From the NCBI GenBank assembly GCA_018398815.1, contig CM031614.1:53862867-53926866 (forward strand): a DNA stretch of 64,000 nucleotides, in the 5' to 3' direction. The notes beneath the pieces were generated by a model. It made no database searches and had not been told where the DNA came from. It worked only from the letters and a program-made list of their open reading frames with translations. Shown piece after piece: positions 10,383 to 21,175 of this stretch (positions are counted from its first letter, which is position 1; the number at the start of each line of letters is the position of its first letter). The DNA comes from Conus ventricosus. Taxonomy: Eukaryota > Mollusca > Gastropoda > Neogastropoda > Conidae. The position numbers were made by a program, and so were the translations under genes.

Positions 10383-12671
10383 CCTGTGTTTATCAGAGGC
10401 ATAGTACAGGTAGGCCAGGCGGTACAGGGACTTGTAGTGGGTGGGGAAGCGGGACAGACAGATGTGCAGGCCGTCCACACACTTGTCCAGCAGTCGCTTC
10501 CTCCACTCCCTGAACTCCTCTTCATCCAGCACCACAGGGGCAGGCTCAGTGTCTCCCTCTAACTTGGGCTGTGCCTGGCCGCCTGACCCGCTCTTCTGCT
10601 CCCCTGCCGCTCCCCCTGTGGACGACTGCTGCCCTGATCCCCCTGCTGATGCAGCCTGAGGATTGGCCGAGCCTGAGGTTTTCTGATCTGATGGACCTGA
10701 GGTTCTCTGATCTGATGGACCTGAGGTTTTCTGTTCTGATGGACCTGAGGTTTTCTGTTCTGGTACACCTTGGGTCTTCTGTTCTGTTAGACTCGAGGCT
10801 TTCTGTTCTGATGGACTTGGGGTTTTCTGTTCTGATGGACTTGGGGTCTTCTGTTCTGGTGGACCTGGGCGTTTCTGTCCTACTGGATCTGAACTTTTCA
10901 GTTCTGAGGGACCTGAGGTTTTCTGTTCTGCTGAATCTGAAGCTCCTTTTTCTACTGGGCCTGTGGTTTTCAGTTCTGGAGAGCCTGGGGTTTTCTGTTC
11001 TGGTGGATTTGAAGTTTTCTGTCCTAGTGGACTTTGGGCTTTTTGTTCTGGTGGATTTATTGCCATTTCTGTTTCCTTTCTTGGTGATGATTTTTGTGGT
11101 GGTTGGGTCACTGTAGTGGTCCTCTCTTCCACACCTTGTCCTGAGGACAAAGAGCTCTTCTCCTCCTGTCTGTCTGTAGAGGATGAGTCAGCCGGCGATA
11201 CACTCTGTGCCGCATGGCCCGATGCTGTAGTCAGGACTTCAGATGTTGCAGCTGCTGGATCACGTTGACTTGACTCTAATGTAGCGTCCTCTTTCCCCTG
11301 CCCAAGCACTGAAGAGTCTCCCAGTTCACCTGAGGCACCTCTCATCTGGTCTGAAGGGCAGACTGGGTGTTGTGGAGGGGTGGTGGTGGGTGGGGGTGGT
11401 GGGGTGCCTGCTGATGCTTGTTGGCCAATGGCCGTGCTCACTGTTGGCTGACTAGGCCCGGGCTCCGTTCCTGGCTGCTCCTTGGAGCTGGGGCCAGACA
11501 CTTTGAGGGCTGGTGGAGATGCAGTCAGGTCATCCCCATTTTGACGCCCTGAAGCTGAAGACTCTGGTTCCTTCACGCCCATGTCTTCACAAGATACTTT
11601 CTTGATGTCATCAGCCGCCTCTGTCTTGACACAGGGTGATTCCAGCCCGGGCATTTCAGCGCCTTCCATCATGGCCGCCTGTGAGCTGACAGGGCTTTCG
11701 GAGAGGTCTACCTTGTGGGGCATGGTGTGAAACCCTTTCTGTGTGTCTACTGCCTGGTTTGGGGAGGACTCTGGTCCTAAGGGAGACAACTTCAGGTCAG
11801 GATCATGCTTCGCTTCTGCCTCGTCACCCTTCCCTCCGTTGATTTCCATGGGTTCACCCTTCCCATCATTCGCTGCCACATCTTTCTTGGTGGCCATGGA
11901 CGATTTAGCTGCGATTTCCCCTGAACTCTTCCTTTCTTCTGGTTTTGAGATAGTTTGTCCCTGATCCTTCTCTCCCCTGACCTCCATCAAACCATCTTCA
12001 AGATCTTCTACACTGTCTGCAGGGCTCACACCCCTGGAGTCCTCTGCACTCAGTTTCCTTCTCTTGCTTGGCTCTGGACAGTCACTCACACATGATCGTT
12101 TCTGAGGCGAGCTTTGTGAGCCCTGTTCCTCCACAGGGGAGACAACCACGGCAGCTGATGGTACGGATTTCACTGAGAGGTCGGGTCTACCTTGTCCACT
12201 CTGACTGGGATCGTCTGAAGATGAGATGAGGATGACGCTGGACTCTGAGCTCATGCTGTTGTGGCTGGTCTTCATAGGGTCATCCTGTTCCATCCTTTTG
12301 GCAGCCTGGGACATTTCAGTGGCTGGTTGAACACATGTAGCTTTCTGGTCTGAATCAGGTTGAGCTGGGATGACACGGTCATCTCCTTCTCCATCTTTCT
12401 GTTTTGTCTCATTTTCTCTGTTGTCTACCTCCATGGCCACATCCCTTTTCACACTATCGACTGCCACAATGGGTTTCTCATCCTGAGGTGGGTCTGTTGG
12501 GTCTTGCTTTGGAGCTTGTTTGGCTTGGACAACATCCTGTGCAGAAGTGGTGGCAGTGGTGGTGGTGCTGCTGGTGGTTGTGGAGGTGACAGCAGAAGCA
12601 GGTTGTGATGGTGAAGACCCTCCTACAAGGCTGAGGTGCTTGTCCAACTCGGGGATAAACCCACCGCTGAC
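10383..12671 (-). CDS. CABIN1 largest exon: long disordered region ending in the conserved RFPTHYKSLYRLAYLYYAS helix pair
   Basis: The acceptor is TTTTCTCTCAG/GTCAGC at 12671 and the donor CACAGG/GTGAGT at 10383. The 2289-nt exon is entirely open (763 codons, phase 0 to 0). Roughly the first 450 residues are Ser/Pro/Glu/Lys-rich with acidic and basic patches and a KR-rich cluster (PSKRRKL) that could be a nuclear localisation signal. A decapeptide repeat array follows. The last 50 residues (EEFREWRKRLLDKCVDGLHI, then LSRFPTHYKSLYRLAYLY) match human CABIN1 (CLSRFPQHYKSLYRLAFLY). In vertebrates the equivalent disordered segment is shorter and lacks this repeat. No frame break is seen across 2.3 kb, so this part of the assembly is good and the gene is under constraint. 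Confidence 0.93.
10668..11060 (-). repeat. 30-bp coding repeat array in CABIN1 (decapeptide xPSEQKTSGP)
   Basis: About 13-17 tandem, imperfect 30-nt units encode decapeptides of the pattern (S/P)-(E/D)-Q-K-T-(S/P)-(G/S)-P, e.g. GPSEQKTSGPSDQRTSGP. All units stay in frame. Units nearest 10700 are most alike and those near 11050 most diverged, suggesting recent expansion at the 3' side. Confidence 0.9.
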
Positions 12672-13054
12672 CTGAGAGAAAATGAACATTAGATGAAAAA
12701 AATATTTCTGTGAAGAGACTTCAATTCAAGCCTCACAGAATGAGAGACAGGCAAAAAGGCAGAGAAATACAAAGCACAAGCACACACACACACATGCACA
12801 CAATGACAGGACAGGACTTGGTACACACCGGATACATATTATAACAAATTTGTATGTTTAATTGGATAATATTTCTGAAATTTGTTTTCAACATTGATTA
12901 CAATTGATCACCGATAACACTTAAATTAAAAACAAGAAAAATACGCTCGTCCCCCCTAGTCGATAATACCACACACACATATCTGCATATAAACATGCTG
13001 TTTTCACCGACATAAAAATAATTACGAAAGATGTTAGAAGTAAGGAGAGGGAAG

Positions 13055-13880
13055 GTGACCTGCTTGTAGAAGAGAGGGGGAGGTGACCTGCTTGTTGTAG
13101 AAGGGAGACTATGAAAGATGAGGGGAGGTCACCTGCTTGTCGTAGAAGAGAGGTGAGGTCACCTGCTTGTTGTAGAAGAGAGGGGAGGTCACCTGCTTGT
13201 TGTAGAGATGGGAGGTCACCAGCTTGTCGTACAAGAGAGGTGAGGTCACCTGTTTGTAATAGAAGAGAGACATTGAAAGGAGAGGGGAGGTCACCTGCTT
13301 GTAGTAGAAGAAAGGGGAAGTCACCTGCTTGTCATAGAAGAGAGGGGAAGTCACCTGCTTGTCGTAGAAGAGAGGGGAAGTCACCTGCTTGTCATAGAAG
13401 AGAGGGGAGGTCACCTGCTTGTTGTAGAAGAGAGGCGAGGTCACCTGCTTGTCGTAGAAGAGAGGCGAGGTCACCTGCTTGTAACAGAAGAGAGATATTG
13501 AAAGGAGAGGGGAGGTCACCTGCTTGTTGTAGAAAAGATGGGAGGTCACCTGCTTGTCATAGAAGAGAGGGGAAGTCACCTGCTTGTAAAAGAAGAGAGG
13601 GGAAGTCACCTGCTTGTCGTAGAAGAGAGGGGAAGTCACCTGCTTGTCATAGAAGAGAGGGGAAGTCACCTGCTTGTCGTAGAAGAGAGGGGATGTCACC
13701 TGCTTGTCATAGAAGAGAGGGGAGGCCACCTACTTGTCATACAAGAGATGCTTTGAAAAGAGAGAGGGATGTCACCTGCTTGTCACAGAAGAGAGGGGAG
13801 ATCACCTACTTGTCGTTGAAGAGAGGCATTTAAAGGACAGAGGAGGTCACCTGCTTATTGTAGAAAAGAGAGGAGGTCAC
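13055..13880 (-). repeat. 30-bp minisatellite of CABIN1 exon-donor junctions
   Basis: Roughly 25 tandem units fill the intron immediately after the authentic donor at 13881. On the minus strand each unit reads CTCTTCTACGACAAGCAG/GTGACTTCCC, i.e. the last 18 nt of the exon plus the first nucleotides of the intron, including the CAG/GTGAC splice site. The period is 30 bp. About five longer variants (about 50 bp) contain an extra CTCCTTTCAATGTCT block, giving a higher-order pattern. Units nearest the exon are the more diverged. Reading frame is kept between most units, so minus-strand ORFs translate as repeats of SPLFYDKQVT, but these are not evidence of a separate protein. Confidence 0.92.
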
Positions 13881-14018
13881 CTGCTTGTCGTAGAAGAGAG
13901 GTTTGGTGTCGGGCAGGTGGCCAGACACCTGACTGTCTGTCTCTGCGTGAAGCTCCATCATCTCCACCTGCGACGACTGCCCTCCGCCCTCTGCCTTCCT
14001 TCTCTCCCCGTCCACCTC
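13881..14018 (-). CDS. CABIN1 exon ending in the junction that seeded the minisatellite
   Basis: A 138-nt exon (46 codons, phase 0 to 0) using acceptor GCAGCCAG/GAGGTGGAC at 14018 and donor AAGCAG/GTGACC at 13881. It encodes a hydrophilic segment ending HLPDTKPLFYDKQ, which continues in frame into VSGGFIPELDKH of the next exon. No obvious human counterpart, so the call rests on splice phase and position between confident CABIN1 exons. An earlier AG at 14030 would give another frame and is less likely. Confidence 0.75.
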
Positions 14019-14392
14019 CTGGCTGCCTCCTGATACCACACACACAAGTTTGTCAGTCTGCCTGCAATCCTATAGGTCCTCAAGATCTGCTTGTGCCACA
14101 TGCTGTGTCCTCGAGTCCCTGGCACACTTACAATTAGTACAAGGCCTGCTGGAAACGCCCTCATGTTTCTACCACCACTAAAACACCAGCCGCAATGCTT
14201 TGTATTAAACGTTGCAACACTGAGAAGATCAGCAAGTGAATGTCCATCTGTTTCAAAACACACAGCAATGCATAGCAAGTATGAGTCAGTTTCAGGGAAA
14301 AACAAAAGACAGCAGGAAAAAAAATAGTACGATGGAGGCCCTAATGTTATAAAAAGGAAAAAAAAAATTTGAGGCTTGAGGACAACAACAAT

Positions 14393-14415
14393 CCCCCCCC
14401 CCCCCCCCCCCCCCC
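14393..14415. repeat. poly-C tract, 23 nt
   Basis: Uninterrupted run of C in a CABIN1 intron, about 50 bp beyond a donor site (14468). Confidence 0.9.
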
Positions 14416-14467
14416 ACGCCCCCTCCATACAGGAACGCAAGCCACACAAACCCATCTCCTTTCTCAC

Positions 14468-14744
14468 CTTTCTTTCCCTCCGTGTTTGTGTGGCACCTGA
14501 TGGAGGACCAGCATCCTTCATGATGGCGTCAGTGTCTTCGCTTGACTGGGAGCCGTCTGTCTCGGTGCCCGTTTCCTTCACCTCACAGGAAGCATCCGAC
14601 GTCTCCCCGCCCGACGACTTCTGCTTGGAGTAGTTGTGGTCCTGAGGGGTCATGTGATACACGGGCTTCTGGTGGGCCGTGCTGTAGGGTGGGAGGCTGA
14701 TCACCGAGCACTGACTGTCATCTGCGGATGACACCGCGTCCTGC
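14468..14744 (-). CDS. CABIN1 exon (LPPYSTAHQ...DHNYSKQK)
   Basis: The acceptor is CACGACAG/GCAGGAC at 14744 and the donor GAAAG/GTGAGA at 14468. It has 277 nt, one base completing the split codon left by the upstream exon and 92 codons. The segment LPPYSTAHQKPVYHMTPQDH aligns with the human CABIN1 PPYTATPIDHDYVK stretch. The rest is acidic and Ser/Thr-rich (GTETDGSQSSEDTD), likely a disordered linker with casein-kinase-like sites. Confidence 0.85.
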
Positions 14745-14897
14745 CTGTCGTGTACAACACACAAGGCACGAACAGTTTGTCACCGTTTTCAAATGGACCA
14801 CACATAAAATGTACAACACACACAACATGAACGGTTTGTCATTATTTTCAAATGGACCACTCACAGAGTTAACGTACACAACACATTTTGTCACTGC

Positions 14898-15017
14898 ATT
14901 CAAAACAGACTTTATGTCAAAGCAAATCATAAAATCACCAATAGGATTTGTCTTGGGATTCAAAACAGACTTTATGTCAAAGCAAATCATAAAATCACCA
15001 ATAGGATTTGTCTTGGC
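14898..15017. repeat. 60-bp perfect tandem duplication
   Basis: ATTCAAAACAGACTTTATGT... is present twice back to back (14898-14957 and 14958-15017) with one mismatch near the junction. It lies in a CABIN1 intron; both copies are very recent. Confidence 0.9.
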
Positions 15018-15351
15018 ATTCAAAACACGTTAAACAATCCATTCAAAAAACAAAAATTTGTCAACATTTTACAATGGGTTGCACAGAAAACTAACAAACA
15101 CAACATGAAGGCTTCACCACTGTAATCGAAACAGCACTGTAAGTAAAATCAATGCACATAACAAAAGATTTGTCACCGATATCAATATAAAACTGACAGT
15201 TCCACCTTTTCCTCATTACACAGTGTAACATCTTAAAAGTTGCCTCATGTCATGAACACTTTATTCCCTCCCTGTTCACAAGTTTCTGTCGTTGCATTTT
15301 CACACTCTATCATCCAAGTTCACATCATGAGTGCAGGCGCCCCCTACGTAC

Positions 15352-15500
15352 GTGTCATTGTGTTTCTCTTTGCGTAGGGCAAAGGGGGACTCTGTGGCCT
15401 CGGTGAGGTAGCGGTCGAACAGCGCCATGTCGTCCTTGGTCTCTGGACTGGAGATACGCAGCAGGTGCTTCATCACCGCCACATGCAGCCTGTAGTACAT
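15352..15500 (-). CDS. CABIN1 exon (MYYRLHVAVMKHLLR)
   Basis: The acceptor is TGGACAG/ATGTAC at 15500 and the donor GACAC/GTACGT at 15352. Its 149 nt start in phase 0 and end in phase 2, matching the next exon. MYYRLHVAVMKHLLRISSPE aligns with human VYFRLHASILKLLGKPDS. This is a helical-repeat segment of the CABIN1 scaffold. Confidence 0.9.
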
Positions 15501-17300
15501 CTGTCCACATAGTGTTCGCTTAGCAGTCGTTTCAGGATCAGTAGTCTAACCTTTACCGAACATTTCTTTTGATCGCCTACTCCTCATGATAACAGGTCTC
15601 TCACGACCCTTACATTTCTCATAGGCTTTCACAAGATAAGTTACGTCATTACTTCCAAGTGTACATGAGTCACATAAGTTACGTCGTTACTTCCAAGTGT
15701 ACATGAGTCACAATGAATGTTTGGAGGGATAGTACACAGTCTCTATCACTTAATTATGTACTGATACATTGTAGGTACACAAGAAGTCAAAAGTAGACAT
15801 GAATATACAATCATACATGAAAGCATGTTCGTTCTTTCAAGTACACACACTTACACAGAAACACCTATGCTCTCTCTCTCTCCCTCTCACACACACAAAA
15901 ACACACTCACACACACACTCACACACATCTATGACCTAAAAACAAAATATTTGCTGCATGTATGGAGCTAGATGAAGGTGCTCACACTTATCTTTAAAGA
16001 GTATAAATTTTGGAAGACCCCATTATCCGCTGAGGGCGAGACACAGTAAAGCCTGTGTAAAATGTAAGGATTGTGAAAGACCTGCATCATCGGCAGTGCA
16101 CAGTAAAAAGCAACGTCCCTTAAGCATTACAGTAATAATAATAACAACAGTGTATGTGTCCTGAAGGATCCATGTTGTCAGAAGTGTGTTGTTCAAATCA
16201 TGTCACTGATTACTTTCTTACTATTTCACTTAGCAAAAACAAAAGAATTAAAGATAAATAGGTTTTGGCACAAACATGTGAATTTTTATTGTAATATGTT
16301 GAAAAGCTCAAGAGACCAAGGTTTTCTTGTGTCACTGGGTATGCGACCCAGGAAGAAACATTAATATCAGGATGGAAAAGCCAACAGGGAAATAGAAAAA
16401 CAGCGTTCAAGAGAGAACTATTTGCTGAGTGGAAACACTACCAGAGTCAGGGATTAGGAAATATCCCTGTCCTTCATTTTCACATCTCCCAGTCACACAC
16501 TTCTAGTATGCAACACACCCTCCCTCTCCTGACTTACCCCATGACATATGATATTTCTAAAAAGAAAAAAGAGCTAAAGTTTCCACAGCTATTTGTCACT
16601 GCCACAGTGAAATGTCTGAGATTTGCCATGTCAAGGGCATGGGATGATGGAAGGCAGCGCCCATTCCTCTCCTTCCGCCACCTTTAACCTTACCTGAACT
16701 GAATCAGCACTCCACACATGGTTCAAACTCATGACTAAACTTTGTGATGAAATGCTATGCCAACACCCCCCCCCCCCCCCCCAAAAGTGATGATGATTTG
16801 AAAAAGCGCTTCATAGAGGCAGCTGAAAATTAATAGAAATTAGACAACATAGATCTTTGGAGTACTGACATAGATCTTTGGAGAGATGACTTGTTTCGTC
16901 AAAAAACGGCCAAGTTCAATGAGGACAGGACAAAAAGCAGAAGGAAATTTGAAAAAGACAGTCTCGATTTTGCCGCCATATCAATAGGTTCATTGTCAGC
17001 CATTTTCAATTTTCGGAAGTCAAGTCAAAATCAAGTGATAATAGCCAGATTTCAGTCTTCTTACTCTGATATTATGTCGAGTGTAAACTGAAGTGTGACA
17101 GAAAATTTCCTAGTGATATCGCATATGATTGCTATGCTTAAGTTTTTAATGCTAGACTTAAAAATGTCAAAAATCTACAATAGGCTCTTTTAAGGCCGAG
17201 GCAGCTCTGCACACACATACACAACTATGTACTGACATGTACATTCATAATATGCACAGGCACACTAAAGTCAGGTCAGATCAAGAGACAAAGGCAGTAC
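15500..17300. other. CABIN1 intron, no gene
   Basis: No exon was recognised. The intron holds a (CT)n/(AC)n tract at 15868-15930, a 17-nt poly-C tract at 16766-16782 and a short duplicated AAGTTACGT(C)GTTACTTCC block at 15640-15700. Confidence 0.6.
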
Positions 17301-17304
17301 AGAC

Positions 17305-17397
17305 CTCTAGAGCCTCCAGAGCCAGATGTGGGGGACTGAAGTTGTAGAGGATTTTGCGTGGGTACTTGGCTTCCTCTTCATGCAGGTAGATGGCCGC
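17305..17397 (-). CDS. CABIN1 exon ([13 protein letters not shown])
   Basis: The acceptor is GCTTACAG/GCGGCC at 17397 and the donor CTAGAG/GTCTGT at 17305 (a non-consensus +3/+5 donor). It is 93 nt, phase 0 to 0. [20 protein letters not shown] matches human AGHYLHEEAARYPKKIHYH, and LALEALE joins in frame to MYYRLH of the next exon exactly as in the human protein. Confidence 0.92.
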
Positions 17398-18049
17398 CTG
17401 TAAGCACACCACCACTACCATGTTACCCGACACTCTTATACAATGGAACTCCGTTTGACTTTATTACATAAATGTAGCAACTCGACACAAAAGTTCCCTT
17501 TTTTTTTTTTCAAAACAAAAAGCGTCTCCGACAACATGTTAAATGACTAGGAAAAGGTTCTTAGACCGACATGAAAACACTGAAATTTGAAATGGTAAGT
17601 TCTACGTAAAACCATGTGCTTACACTACCTGAAGTTAACAGAAGGGGTGGGAATACTGTGGAGTACTAAGAGACTCTTTGTGGCAAATGTAGTACAAAAC
17701 ACAACCAAAGCATATGGATGCAAGTTTGTGTTGACAACAGTCCTAGTGTTTAATGCCTCATCTAATTGTCTTCTTCTTCTTCTTCTGCTTACACAGGCTG
17801 ATACTCCTGCGGACACTCCCTTTATAGACAGGCAAGCATTAATCCCATCTACTCAACAAAGGGAATGGAGTTTTGTGTCTATGACCGTTTTTTTTATCCC
17901 ACCATTAAGGCAGCCATACTCCAACTTCGGGGAACTCACCTAGTAGTAAAACACAACTGTTTATAACAAAATTACTTCCAATTGTTCGTTAAAAGATGCT
18001 GGTGGATACACACAGGTGCCAACATGATTTCTTCACAACAAAAATTTTC

Positions 18050-20644
18050 TTTTCTTTTGTTTTGCCGTCTTATCTTCCATGCCACATGGGGCACTACCCC
18101 CATGCCGTTCATTCCAGCTCCCTGTCCACAGCAACACCGGCATGTCCCACAGCAGTGATGGCACTGTAAATCCACAGGAGCAGTCAATGTTACAGCGTCG
18201 TGAGGCAACCCACTTGAGGAGACAATGTATCACTGCCGAGTCACTTTGGTGGTACTCAATGGTTCCTGTTCTGTTCCAACATACGCTGGACACCAGCATG
18301 AGTGAGCCTGCCTAGCCAGATGGCGCCACTGTTCAGTATTAGTCCCTGTGAGCTTGCTGTCAACAGCTACACAAACAGGAACGGACCAAGGGTATAGACA
18401 TGGGAGCAAGGCATGAAGCGCCGCACGATCCGAGACCCTTTTCTTTCTTTTATGCCGATCGACGAGGAAGGACTGATGAAGGTAATGTGATGGAGATCCA
18501 TTCTGGTCTGAGACTGTATGACAGGGCTGTGGTCTGTGCCTGTATGACAGGGCTGTGGTCTGTGCCTGTATGACAGGGCTGTGGTCTGTGCCTGCATGAC
18601 AGGGCTGTGGTCTGTGCCTGCATGACAGGGCTGTGATCTGTGCCTGTATGACAGGGCTGTGGTCTGTGCCTGTATGACAGGGCTGTGGTCTGTGCCTGTA
18701 TGACAGGGCTGTGGTCTGTGCCTGCATGACAGGGCTGTGGTCTGTGCCTGTATGACAGGGCTGTGGTCTGAGACTGCATGACAGGGCTGTGGTCTGTGCC
18801 TGTATGACAGGGCTGTGGTCTGTGCCTGCATGACAGGGCTGTGGTCTGTGCCTGTATGACAGGGCTGTGGTCTGTGCCTGTATGACAGGGCTGTGGTCTG
18901 TGCCTGTATGACAGGGCTGTGGTCTGTGCCTGTATGACAGGGCTGTGGTCTGTGCCTGTATGACAGGGCTGTGCCTGCATGACAGGGCTGTGGTCTGTGC
19001 CTGTATGACAGGGCTGTGGTCTGTGCCTGTATGACAGGGCTGTGGTCTGTGCCTGTATGACAGGGCTGTGGGCTGTGCCTGCATGACAGGGCTGTGGTCT
19101 GTGCCTGTATGACAGGGCTGTGGTCTGTGCCTGTATGACAGGGCTGTGGTCTGAGACTGCATGACAGGGCTGTGGTCTGAGACTGCATGACAGGGCTGTG
19201 GTCTGTGCCTGTATGACAGGGCTGTGGTCTGTGCCTGTATGACAGGGCTGTGGTCTGTGCCTGTATGACAGGGCTGTGGTCTGAGACTGTATGACAGGGC
19301 TGTGGTCTGTGCCTGTATGACAGGGCTGTGGTCTGAGACTGCATGACAGGGCTGTGGTCTGTGCCTGTATGACAGGGCTGTGGTCTGAGACTGCATGACA
19401 GGGTTGTGGTCTGTGCCTGTATGACAGGGCTGTGGTCTGTGCCTGTATGACAGGGCTGTGGTCTGTGCCTGTATGACAGGCCTGTGGTCTGTGCCTGTAT
19501 GACAGGGCTGTGGTCTGTGCCTGTATGACATGGCTGTGGTCTGAGACTGCATGACAGGGCTGTGGTCTGAGACTGCATGACAGGGCTGTGGTCTGTGCCT
19601 GTATGACAGGGCTGTGGTCTGTGCCTGTATGACAGGGCTGTGGTCTGAGACTGCATGACAGGGCTGTGGTCTGTGCCTGTATGACAGGGCTGTGGTCTGT
19701 GCCTGTATGACAGGGCTGTGGTCTGTGCCTGTATGACAGGGCTGTGGTCTGAGACTGCATGACAGGGCTGTGGTCTGTGCCTGTATGACAGGGCTGTGGT
19801 TTGAGACTGCATGACAGGGCTGTGGTCTGTGCCTGTATGACAGGGCTGTGGTCTGTGCCTGTATGACAGGGCTGTGGTCTGAGACTGCATGACAGGGCTG
19901 TGGTCTGTGCCTGTATGACAGGGCTGTGGTCTGAGACTGCATGACAGGGCTGTGGTCTGTGCCTGTATGACAGGGCTGTGGTCTGTGCCTGTATGACAGG
20001 GCTGTGGTCTGAGACTGCATGACAGGGCTGTGGTCTGTGCCTGTATGACAGGGCTGTGGTCTGTGCCTGTATGACAGGGCTGTGGTCTGTGCCTGTATGA
20101 CAGGGCTGTGGTCTGTGCCTGTATGACAGGGCTGTGGTCTGTGCCTGTATGACAGGGCTGTGGTCTGTGCCTGCATGACAGGGCTGTGGTCTGTGCCTGT
20201 ATGACAGGGCTGTGGTCTGTGCCTGTATGACAGGGCTGTGGTCTGTGCCTGTATGACAGGGCTGTGGTCTGAGACTGCATGACAGGGCTGTGGTCTGTGC
20301 TTGCACACGGTCTGTGCCTGTATGACAGGGCTGTGGTCTGAGACTGCATGACAGGGCTGTGGTCTGTGCTTGCACACTATATCCCAGCATCAACCACGCC
20401 CAACAGATACAGACACCAGCACATTATCAGAGAGGCATCCATTCAGTGGATTAAACTCAGCTGTGTAGTTCCAGTCTTTCCAACCTTCATAAGCCTTTAC
20501 TTTAGGGATGTCCGCATGACCAGTGCTGATGGTTCTAGGACTTCTTTTGCGGCTAACGCATCCATATCTATTCCTCTGCTAACCCCAAGAACCATTAGGG
20601 CACTAAGCCCTCCTCCGATTCCTTTGAATTCTGCTATGGTCTGA
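18050..20644 (-). mobile_element. long-SINE copy carrying an internal VNTR
   Basis: The left flank of the VNTR (18060-18505) matches the 3' half of the 860-bp SINE: CCACAGGAGCAGTCAATGT, CATGGGAGCAAGGCATGAAG, and ATGGAGATCCATTCTGGTCT. The right flank (20378-20480) matches its 5' half: TATATCCCAGCATCAACCAC, CAGATACAGACACCAGCAC, AGGCATCCATTCAGTGGAT. Between them the single 26-nt segment of ordinary copies has become about 72 copies. The tRNA head is not recognisable at the right end. It lies in a CABIN1 intron on the same strand as the gene. Confidence 0.8.
18506..20378 (-). repeat. 26-bp VNTR, about 72 copies
   Basis: The plus-strand unit is TCTGTGCCTGTATGACAGGG followed by CTGTGG. Three main variants interleave: TCTGTGCCTGTATGAC, TCTGTGCCTGCATGAC and TCTGAGACTGCATGAC. 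The period of 26 is not a multiple of three and contains no stop on the minus strand, so all three minus frames are open for over 640 codons with a 26-residue period (HSPVIQAQTTALSYRHRPQP). These ORFs are arithmetic by-products, not proteins. One irregular unit with TGCTTGCACACGG lies near 20300. Confidence 0.97.
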
Positions 20645-20667
20645 CATGGTACAGTATATCACGCCAA

Positions 20668-20985
20668 AATGGGGAGTTTGTATTATACTCCCTGTTTGGC
20701 TAGTATACTTACCATGTCAGACTCTAATGCCCACCCTACCTTCCCCGCTAGCGCTATGGTTCTCGGGGTTACCTTGCGCATAGGCCTCGTTGAATGAGGA
20801 ACAGGAAGTTTACACCGGCTTCTTCCCTGGCGGAAGTGGTGTGGGCGTCACGTGATGGTCTTATTACTGCATTAGCCACAAAAAATCTCGGCCTGGCAGA
20901 GCTGACTAACTGCCGTGGAATGCTATGGTCTGACATGGTAAGTATACTAGCCAAACAGGGAGTATAATACAAACTCCCCATATTT
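20668..20985. repeat. inverted-repeat element, about 320 bp
   Basis: GGGAGTTTGTATTATACTCC followed by CTGTTTGGCTAGTATACTTA and CCATGTCAGA at 20672-20727 recurs as its reverse complement at 20928-20982. The roughly 200-bp centre is GC-rich and non-coding. Likely a MITE. The segment CTATGGTCTGACATGGTA also occurs at 20634 and 20930. Confidence 0.7.
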
Positions 20986-21175
20986 CAAACTCTTCTTGGG
21001 TAGGAGCCAGCTGGGTCTGAAAAATCCTGCAAATAAATGATTCTTATGGACATCAACCCCACGACCTCCAAACCCAGAATCAGAGGCCCCGACTACAGCG
21101 CCATGGCAACGAACATTTCCTTTCAGTCTTTCTACCTACTTTCACACCTGCAGAGCAGGGTGCTAATCTCCCCAC

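Noticed and set aside
10571..11116. 181-codon plus-strand ORF with LMDLRFSVL repeats
   Set aside because: Antisense shadow of the CABIN1 decapeptide repeat; the minus-strand frame has conserved family sequence and splice sites.
13109..13833. 200-240-codon ORFs on both strands built of SPLFYDKQVT or SPACRRREGK repeats
   Set aside because: They come from the 30-bp intronic minisatellite; the period is a multiple of three, which preserves openness on both strands. Only the exon at 13881-14018 is credible coding.
13055..13880. CRISPR array (regular 30-bp repeats)
   Set aside because: Units are contiguous without unique spacers, lie in an animal intron and derive from a splice junction. The same applies to the 17-, 26- and 45-bp arrays.
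18230..20393. Three overlapping 640-715-codon ORFs on the minus strand
   Set aside because: They are one 26-bp tandem repeat read in three frames; the unit has no stop and is not a multiple of three, so openness is automatic. The sequence is a SINE-derived VNTR.
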